A stretch of DNA of 64,000 bases from positions 124,001 through 188,000 of the forward strand of contig CANRDO010000002.1 of NCBI GenBank assembly GCA_947629385.1, written 5' to 3'. Each line of letters begins with the position of its first letter. Within the stretch, counting starts at the first letter, position 1. Both the position numbers and the translations under genes were made by a program. The notes under the pieces are model-generated. The model saw nothing but the letters and a program-made list of their open reading frames with translations, was not told the DNA's origin and did no database searches. This DNA comes from an uncultured Lachnospiraceae bacterium (GTDB lineage Bacteria > Bacillota > Clostridia > Lachnospirales > Lachnospiraceae). Below, piece after piece: positions 58,833 to 64,000 of this stretch.

Positions 58833-59355
58833 CCAGCAGCTCCGCAATCCGCTTCCCGGTTTGAGGCTTTGCACAGAATTCCCAGAGCACCCCATACTTC
58901 TCTGACATCGTCCGCATGGTCTTTGCAAGCCACGCCCCGGAATTTGGCGGCTTCTGCCCGCCGTGCTGAACAAACTCCCGGATGTTCGCCTGCATGTCGC
59001 CTCTGGTGTCGATGCCGTATTTCCGGCAATATCCCCATGTACGGGGATTGACCCAGTTTTCCACATCATCCACGGAACGGATGCGGTAGCCGTCCTCCAC
59101 CAAGAAAATCAACGTGATTTCCAGCTCCTGCGCTCGCATCACTTCCTCCCGAAAGCGTTGGTGATCCTGCGTGAGATTATTGACAACCTCGTTCAGGTTC
59201 TGCTTGCGATCAACCACCACGCGGGGATTATCGAAGTTCATGTAGTCCCCAACGATCAGCTTATTCGTCGGATGCTTTATTCCCTGCCGGTCAAACTCTG
59301 CCACGATCCTTGTGATTGCCCGAGGCTTCTCCCGGCTGTCGATTTGGATAATCAT
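58813..59355 (-). CDS. ERCC4-type nuclease
   Basis: 180 residues. MIIQIDSREKPRAITRIVAEF, LIVGDYMNFDNPRVVVDRKQNLNEVV gives the GDY and V-DRK motifs of the XPF/ERCC4 nuclease domain (usually ERK). No helix-hairpin-helix tail. In phages such nucleases process branched DNA in recombination or replication. Encoded between SSB and primase. Confidence 0.85.
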   Translation of the reverse strand: MIIQIDSREKPRAITRIVAEFDRQGIKHPTNKLIVGDYMNFDNPRVVVDRKQNLNEVVNNLTQDHQRFREEVMRAQELEITLIFLVEDGYRIRSVDDVENWVNPRTWGYCRKYGIDTRGDMQANIREFVQHGGQKPPNSGAWLAKTMRTMSEKYGVLWEFCAKPQTGKRIAELLGGGAGA

Positions 59356-59369
59356 TGTGCATCCCCTCC

Positions 59370-59843
59370 TTACGCAAACGGCAACTCCTCGTCGATTCCG
59401 TCGGGGATGTTCATAAATCCGTCAGGGCCCGGAGTCGGCGCGCTCGGCGCTGGCGCAGAACCACCAGAGGAAACCTGTCCGCCAGCCTGCGATGACCCGC
59501 CAGATGACCGGTTCTCATTTGCCGCCTTGCTTTCCGCAAATTCCTGTTCCTCGACGACCACGTCGGTCGTGTAGACTTTCTGCCCGTCACGGTTGGTATA
59601 GCTGCCTGATTGCAGCCTGCCCACTACCGCGATCTTCGTCCCTTGGTGGAGATACTTCTCCGCAAACTCCGCGCCCTTGCCGAATACAACGCACTGCGGA
59701 AAATCAGCAGTCTGATCTCCCTCTCTTTTGTACCGCCTGTCCACCGCCAGAGTGTACCGTGCGATCGTTGTGCCGCTCTCGCCCTCTGTGTGCCTGATTT
59801 CTGGGTCTCGACAGAGCCGGCCCATCAAAATCACCTTGTTAAT
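59370..59843 (-). CDS. ssb: Single-stranded DNA-binding protein
   Basis: 157 residues if started at ATT 59843, which lies 7 nt after AAGGAGGG and gives the family N-terminus (M)NKVILMGRL; the next in-frame start GTG 59834 is 16 nt from the site and would trim the first strand. The OB fold runs to about residue 105 (GRLCRDPEIRHTEGESGTTIARYTLAVDRRY, DFPQCVVFGKGAEFAEKYLHQG). A Gly/Ser/Pro linker leads to the acidic tip EELPFA, similar to the DDDIPF type tail that recruits partners. Confidence 0.93.
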   Translation of the reverse strand: MNKVILMGRLCRDPEIRHTEGESGTTIARYTLAVDRRYKREGDQTADFPQCVVFGKGAEFAEKYLHQGTKIAVVGRLQSGSYTNRDGQKVYTTDVVVEEQEFAESKAANENRSSGGSSQAGGQVSSGGSAPAPSAPTPGPDGFMNIPDGIDEELPFA

Positions 59844-59846
59844 AGG

Positions 59847-60020
59847 TCATCCCTCCTTTTTCTCGACTGCCTCCAGCGCCGCCTTCCAGCAGGCATCGCA
59901 GTCGTTGCCCGTATCTGCACAGCTGTTTTCCAGTCCCATGTCCGACGGACAGCTTTCGCACTCAGCAATGGCAACAACCATTTTTTCCTTTTCTTCCTCG
60001 CTATCAAAAATAATCTTCAC
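59847..60020 (-). CDS. Small Cys-rich phage protein, 57 residues
   Basis: Starts at GTG 60020 (GAGAGGTG upstream; overlaps the previous stop by four bases, GTGA). Acidic with six Cys (CESCPSD, NDCDACWKAALEA), probably zinc binding. Similar short proteins are common in gut phages. Confidence 0.6.
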   Translation of the reverse strand: MKIIFDSEEEKEKMVVAIAECESCPSDMGLENSCADTGNDCDACWKAALEAVEKKEG

Positions 60021-60796
60021 GGCAGATCACCTCTCTTTTTCAGCCCCTCCGGAAACTCTTGGATCAGCGGCTCGCCCCAGATTTCCGCAAGGCTGGATTT
60101 CATGAATACTGGCTTTCCATTTTCCCGGCACTCGTTTACAATATTCTCGATCCACTTCCGCTCCGGAATGACTTTTCCCTTTCTGTTCCCGGTTTCCGCG
60201 CCGATAATAAACCAATCCACATAATTAATCACAGGACTACCAATAATTTCCAGATCCTCCAAAATCGGCTCAATGCTGACGAATTTATTCGCTCCCAATG
60301 GAAGATATTTACATTTCCATACGTCTTTTTTGTGACACACGCTTGTCCCGAACCAGAAATTCTTATCTCCCAGCACTCCAGATTCCGCATATCGTTCCGG
60401 ATTCTTTGTCAAGAACAGATAATTGTGCTGAGGCGCTTTCCAGCAAGCCTCGAACACTTCCTGAATCCATTCATCCGGAACCCAGTCGCCAAACAGGTCG
60501 GCCATAGAGCACACAAAGATGTTTCTGCCCTTTTTGGTGGCGTAATCATCGAGGCGGTATGCGTGGAATGTCGGCTCGAATCCATACGGATAAGGCTCTG
60601 CTTTCGGTTTCCTTAAATCGATTCTGTCCCCATGCATGCGGGAATCCAGCTCGTGTATGGCTTTATCGCTTATGTTTTCCCAACCAGCAGAAAATCTCTT
60701 TGCTATATTCCTCGCATAGCAGTATTCGCACCCATGCAGACATCCAGTGACCGGATTCCATGTGCTGTCGCACCAGTCTATTTTCGTCTTTTCCAT
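60017..60796 (-). CDS. DUF5131 / phage Gp37-Gp68-like protein
   Basis: 259 residues from ATG 60796. The start KTKIDWCDSTWNPVTGC, the radical-SAM-like Cys cluster CLHGCEYCYARNIAKRF, and NIFVCSMADLFGDWVP, NYLFLTKNPERY and WFGTSVCHKKD are all hallmarks of the DUF5131 (Gp37/Gp68) family. The CxxxCxxC suggests a 4Fe-4S cluster, as in spore photoproduct lyase-like proteins, but the biochemical role is unknown. Confidence 0.9.
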   Translation of the reverse strand: MEKTKIDWCDSTWNPVTGCLHGCEYCYARNIAKRFSAGWENISDKAIHELDSRMHGDRIDLRKPKAEPYPYGFEPTFHAYRLDDYATKKGRNIFVCSMADLFGDWVPDEWIQEVFEACWKAPQHNYLFLTKNPERYAESGVLGDKNFWFGTSVCHKKDVWKCKYLPLGANKFVSIEPILEDLEIIGSPVINYVDWFIIGAETGNRKGKVIPERKWIENIVNECRENGKPVFMKSSLAEIWGEPLIQEFPEGLKKRGDLP

Positions 60797-60846
60797 ATCC
60801 CACTCCCATCCGCCGCCCACCCGCAGGCAGGCGGCCCATAATCTTT

Positions 60847-61182
60847 TTATCTGTCGTCCGTGTATCTGGAGCAAAATTCCTTTGCGGGACATTCTGGGCA
60901 ATTACAATAGGTATCATCAACTTCATATGAACAACTCATATTCGCGTATCGAACCATTCCTATCCGGTCTTTTTCATTTGACCAATCCATTTCCGATCTT
61001 CCCCGATAATAACAGTCGAGCTCCGGCACCCTTGTTGCCCTTATATCTGTCCATTCGCCATCTTCACAGGCATCCGTGGCGAGTGCCGCCCGAATCGCCT
61101 TTCCCCTCGTCTCGCCAAAAACAACCGTGCAATAATCCTCATAACTTCTCTCGTCCCGAACGAGATATGCTTTCATTTTCAT
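60847..61182 (-). CDS. Phage hypothetical protein, 111 residues
   Basis: MKMKAYLVRDERSYEDYCTVVFGETRGKAIRAAL is followed by an acidic middle and a Cys-rich end (YCNCPECPAKEFCSRY). The pattern is common among phage early proteins. Unknown function. Confidence 0.65.
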   Translation of the reverse strand: MKMKAYLVRDERSYEDYCTVVFGETRGKAIRAALATDACEDGEWTDIRATRVPELDCYYRGRSEMDWSNEKDRIGMVRYANMSCSYEVDDTYCNCPECPAKEFCSRYTDDR

Positions 61183-61851
61183 TTAAAACGGCTCCTTTCT
61201 CAATTCCACCATCAGCCCCGGCTCCGCGATATGCACTGGACAGCTCACAACCTTTTTCGCGGCTTCGCGAAATGGATCGGGATCGGCATTATCCTGAGAC
61301 AAATGGCACAGCACCACGTTCATCAGCTCCGGGCTATTGTTGGCCGCCAGAAAGTCCAGTGTGGTCTGGAGGCTCATGTGGCCGGTCAGAACATGATCCC
61401 GGTTGACCGCCGCGGGGTCGATCAGGTCAGCGGAGTAATTTGCTTCCACCAAGATATGCGTCGGGTGATGGAACCGGTATTTTATGTATTCGGTATCACT
61501 GGCATAGACCAGACTACCCATCTCTGGATGGGCTATATAAAAACCGCAACATGGTACATCGTGTACCAGTTCAAATTGGAAAATCAGAAATCGCCCACAC
61601 ATTCGCCGCTGATCTCCGGTTTCGTACGGCCTCCAAACCGGAATCCCGGCTCTCTCGTACTCGCCGGCATATCCGGAATGATCTCGGTGGCTGTGACTCA
61701 CCACCACCCCCGCAATCTTCCGGATATTGAAATCCAGCGCTTTTTTAACTTCCAAGAAGCTTACACCAGCCTCAACGATCAGAGCCTCAGCACCGCCATC
61801 CAAGATGTAGCAATTGCCGGATGAGCCGGAGCCGAGACAGATTAGTTTCAT
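61183..61851 (-). CDS. MBL-fold metallo-hydrolase
   Basis: 222 residues from ATG 61851. Metal-binding HSHRDHSGYA (residues about 57-66), then HILVEANYSADL and a late LCHLSQDNADP His. YycJ/WalJ-like MBL proteins of this type occur in phage recombination modules next to RecT. It may be the nuclease partner of RecT here, since no RecE- or YqaJ-type exonuclease is visible (inference). Confidence 0.88.
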   Translation of the reverse strand: MKLICLGSGSSGNCYILDGGAEALIVEAGVSFLEVKKALDFNIRKIAGVVVSHSHRDHSGYAGEYERAGIPVWRPYETGDQRRMCGRFLIFQFELVHDVPCCGFYIAHPEMGSLVYASDTEYIKYRFHHPTHILVEANYSADLIDPAAVNRDHVLTGHMSLQTTLDFLAANNSPELMNVVLCHLSQDNADPDPFREAAKKVVSCPVHIAEPGLMVELRKEPF

Positions 61852-62102
61852 GGTGCCGCCTCCCCATCTGGTGGAAATCGGAAAACTTTCGGATAATCGT
61901 AAAAATATGCATTCCAACAATCTCTATCCTCATACTTTTTCCGCAGTTCCTCCATCACCGCCAGCGCCTTTTCCGACGTGGAATATACGCCCATACAGAA
62001 TGCTCTATTTTTTACATTCGCACGAATAATCCACTCTTCGCGTATAACCACCGCACTCTCATATGGCAGATCCACGTCGCCGTCCTGCGATATGATTCTC
62101 AT
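61848..62102 (-). CDS. Phage hypothetical protein, 84 residues
   Basis: A small alpha/beta protein (MRIISQDGDVDLPYESAVVI, then YSTSEKALAVMEELRKKYED) common in Firmicutes phages. Overlaps the MBL gene start by four bases. Unknown function. Confidence 0.65.
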   Translation of the reverse strand: MRIISQDGDVDLPYESAVVIREEWIIRANVKNRAFCMGVYSTSEKALAVMEELRKKYEDRDCWNAYFYDYPKVFRFPPDGEAAP

Positions 62103-62106
62103 ATCC

Positions 62107-63150
62107 TCACCCCTTCATGAAATCCGGCACTTCCTCCGCGGCCATTGTCTCTACTGCAGGCTCTGCCTTGGCTGTCGTCGGCACTGGCTCTTTACCCTTG
62201 GTGGCCTTTGCGCCTTTCCCAATCACCTCCGCCACGGTCGGCTGCTCCGGCTTCTGCTCGATGGCGGCCGGCTCAAAAGGGACGGTATTGGCGTTCTCGG
62301 CGATGTCATTCGCGACCTGCGATTCCACATTGACCACACCGTCATTGTCGATATACCTTGCCGTGCCATCTTCATCAATGACCGACATATCCTTCTCAAA
62401 CGCCTGCTGCATTTCCACGGACATGATGCCCCACTTGCTGAGCAGCTGGCGGATCAGGGTCTTCTTTGCCATGGCGTCAAAGTCTGTCGTCCATACGCTG
62501 GAGGACTTCTTCTCCTTCAGATCGTATTGATACGCCTTGGAATACTTCCGGGCGTGCGCCTCCATCTTTGCTTTCGGCCAGTACATATCCTTACGGAAGC
62601 CATTGACCAATTCGAACATCACGTAATATCCAACGGTTTCAGCCTTCTCCCGCTCCTCTGGATCCATGATTGGGGACAGGATGATATCTTCCGTGATCGG
62701 ATTGTATGCGGCCTCTCCGAATTTGATCTCCGACACCACGATCTTCCGATACTGCCCGGAGCGGATCGCCAGCTGCACGTATCCTTTCCACCCCATCTGA
62801 AACTGAGCCTCGGATGATACGGTCTCCCACTTCCCGTTTACCTTTTCTCTTTTGTCGTATGGAACCATATAGAACTGCCCAAGCTGCGGACTGGGCGCGA
62901 GCTGCAGCGCCTCCCCCTGCAGTGCGGCGTTAAGAATACTGCCATTGGTGCAGGCTGCCAGTTTCGGATTGATCTGCACCGCAGACACGATGCTGGAAAT
63001 GAACCGTGTTACATTGTTTTCTCCAATCACTCCGGCGATATTTTTCCTGACCTTATCTCCGCCAAGATAAGCGGCGATGCCTGTTTTGGGCTGACTGTTT
63101 GCCAGCGCTGTGTTGTCTCTGGTTGCTGCCTGTGTGTTCTTCTCTGCCAT
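62107..63150 (-). CDS. recT: RecT single-strand annealing protein
   Basis: 347 residues. The RecT core covers about 35-260: FISSIVSAVQINPKLAACTNGSILNAALQGEALQLAPSPQLGQFYMVPY, QFQMGWKGYVQLAIRSGQY and TDFDAMAKKTLIRQLLSKWGIMS. The C-terminal 80 residues are a Pro/Ala/Glu-rich tail ending in EEVPDFMKG. RecT anneals complementary single strands during phage recombination. Confidence 0.95.
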   Translation of the reverse strand: MAEKNTQAATRDNTALANSQPKTGIAAYLGGDKVRKNIAGVIGENNVTRFISSIVSAVQINPKLAACTNGSILNAALQGEALQLAPSPQLGQFYMVPYDKREKVNGKWETVSSEAQFQMGWKGYVQLAIRSGQYRKIVVSEIKFGEAAYNPITEDIILSPIMDPEEREKAETVGYYVMFELVNGFRKDMYWPKAKMEAHARKYSKAYQYDLKEKKSSSVWTTDFDAMAKKTLIRQLLSKWGIMSVEMQQAFEKDMSVIDEDGTARYIDNDGVVNVESQVANDIAENANTVPFEPAAIEQKPEQPTVAEVIGKGAKATKGKEPVPTTAKAEPAVETMAAEEVPDFMKG

Positions 63151-63152
63151 GA

Positions 63153-63305
63153 TTAATTGTCCTCCTTCTCTTCATATTCCTCGCAAAAATCATCGTAGGC
63201 CGTCTCCAGCCCGTAAGCCTCGGATTCCTCGTTGTCGCAGCCCCACTCATTTGCAAAGGGCTTGTGGTGGCGGCACGTGCCGCAGCAGCGTTCCTTATCC
63301 TGCAT
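63153..63305 (-). CDS. Small Cys-rich phage protein, 50 residues
   Basis: From ATG 63305 (GGAGG at 8 nt): QDKERCCGTCRHHKP, then GCDNEESEAYGLETAYDDFC and an acidic tail. Zinc binding is likely. It is squeezed between recT and a 186-residue gene. Confidence 0.65.
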   Translation of the reverse strand: MQDKERCCGTCRHHKPFANEWGCDNEESEAYGLETAYDDFCEEYEEKEDN

Positions 63306-63855
63306 GGTTGGTCGCCTCCTCCAGATCGGTGATGAATTCCAGCGTAAGCTCTTTATCTCCTGACGGCCACGAAGATGCTTCCACCAGCTCGCGGAGCCCG
63401 GCAAATAAGCCTCCCCTCTCTTTCGCCGAATGCTTCTCCGGCGCTTTCAAATCCGCCAGACTGAACACGATCCCCTGGCAGTATTTCTCGCCGTCTTCGA
63501 AAATCTCGAAGGTCTCATACGGGAGCCCGGTATCGAACGACCACGGGAAGTCGCCTGCGTCCCACAAGGCGGTGATCGTAGCACACTTGTCCATCTCGGA
63601 TCGGACATACTCGCAGCGCCCATATTCCTCCGTACAATCCGGGCTCTCAAACAGGCCTTTTTCGTTTACGTAGGCCATTCCACCGTCAAAGCAACTCACC
63701 TCATCATCGATTGCTCCCCGGAACTCCATGCAATCGTCCGACTCACCAAATACGACCACCAGACCGGCTTCTTTGGCGGCAGTCTCCTCTTCCTTTGTAA
63801 TCTCATTACCGCGCTCTCTGCCGTTCAGCAGGGCGGCCAGTTCTTTTGCTGTCAT
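63295..63855 (-). CDS. Phage hypothetical protein, 186 residues
   Basis: Begins MTAKELAALLNGRERGNEITKEEETAAKEAGLVVVFGESDDCMEFRG; the N-terminal ELAALLNGRE-like helix and the SDDCMEFRGAIDDEV strand recur in early genes of clostridial phages. Acidic; no membrane segment. Unknown function. Confidence 0.7.
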   Translation of the reverse strand: MTAKELAALLNGRERGNEITKEEETAAKEAGLVVVFGESDDCMEFRGAIDDEVSCFDGGMAYVNEKGLFESPDCTEEYGRCEYVRSEMDKCATITALWDAGDFPWSFDTGLPYETFEIFEDGEKYCQGIVFSLADLKAPEKHSAKERGGLFAGLRELVEASSWPSGDKELTLEFITDLEEATNHAG

Positions 63856-64000
63856 GATGCTGCCTCCTCTGCAAACCGGAAGACTTCAACTCTTTTTCCG
63901 TCTTCCGTAATTACGATTCTTCCCTTGCTGAGCGTTCCAAAGAGTCCATAAGCCGCCCAGTTACATCCACTGGAATCACCTTTTCGAGGTGCACTCTTGC
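63852..64000 (-). CDS. Phage hypothetical protein, partial (N-terminus outside window)
   Basis: About 48 C-terminal residues are visible, ending EVFRFAEEAA before TGA 63854-63852, which overlaps the next start (ATGA). The fragment contains GCNWAAYGLFGTLSKGRIVITEDGKRVEV. Not recognised. Confidence 0.6.
   Translation of the reverse strand, partial: KSAPRKGDSSGCNWAAYGLFGTLSKGRIVITEDGKRVEVFRFAEEAAS

Noticed and set aside
1..64000. CRISPR arrays, rRNA genes, insertion sequences with transposase
   Set aside because: No regularly spaced 25-40-bp repeat array with unique spacers, no rRNA sequence and no transposase frame was seen; the only 31-bp periodic array is the three-hairpin leader.

Overview
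The window looks like a chromosome segment of a Gram-positive anaerobe of the class Clostridia, most likely Lachnospiraceae, carrying most of a siphovirus prophage. The host assignment rests on a DUF4364 protein, an FprA-type flavodiiron protein, a SleB-like wall hydrolase, a DnaE1-type polymerase, a FatA-like acyl-ACP thioesterase and strong AGGAGG ribosome binding sites. No taxonomic marker gene is present, so this is inference.

Host part (1 to about 21.09 kb). A leftward operon starts at a promoter near 6474 and encodes dTDP-sugar synthesis (rfbB, rfbA, rfbC), a Wzm/Wzt polysaccharide ABC exporter and a methyltransferase cut by the left edge. Leftward genes for a membrane-anchored polysaccharide deacetylase and a small membrane protein follow. 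Next come two rightward genes (DUF4364 and the flavodiiron protein). The rest is leftward: a SleB-like hydrolase, a TrmH-type RNA methyltransferase, pfkA, dnaE, a RidA protein, a CvfB-like S1 protein, an acyl-ACP thioesterase and a small hypothetical. One small rightward XRE-type gene lies at 20868. Two related structured repeats sit in intergenic spaces at 6485-6655 and 13366-13475.

Prophage part (about 21.12 kb to beyond 64 kb). The left end is a fragment of a tRNA 3' end with its terminator still attached. Nearly all phage genes read leftward. From the left end: a small divergent regulatory/accessory module with an XRE repressor and matching operators in two promoters; endolysin, small membrane peptide and holin; a long collagen-like tail fibre; Dit; tape measure; the tail chaperone pair G/GT; major tail protein; head-tail joining genes; capsid; ClpP-like protease; portal; terminases and HNH. 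An accessory and regulatory block with three DNA methyltransferases and a homing endonuclease follows. Last come replication and recombination genes: a DUF927 helicase-like protein, CHC2 primase fragment, ERCC4 nuclease, SSB, a DUF5131-like protein, an MBL hydrolase and RecT. The integrase and lysogeny switch must lie beyond 64 kb.

Main discoveries. (1) The C-terminal tip of the tail fibre lies in what looks like an invertible segment: a silent, oppositely oriented alternative tip (25608-25853) faces the expressed tip, and both are joined to the same 13-bp sequence in inverted orientation (25606-25618 and 26158-26170), in frame. (2) The major capsid and major tail genes each end in an identical 124-bp block. 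It holds an in-phase G-run at the stop codon, a 5-nt spacer, a 10-bp stem-loop and an open -1 frame encoding a homologous decoration-like domain, so the two virion proteins probably get the same kind of extension by -1 frameshifting. (3) An AT-rich element flanked by inverted arrays of 9-bp and 11-bp GTTACGG repeats next to the helicase-like gene is a candidate phage replication origin. Smaller findings include a probable ATT start for SSB, an in-frame amber in a small gene, a cytosine methyltransferase frameshifted next to a homing endonuclease gene, and several families of phased hairpins.
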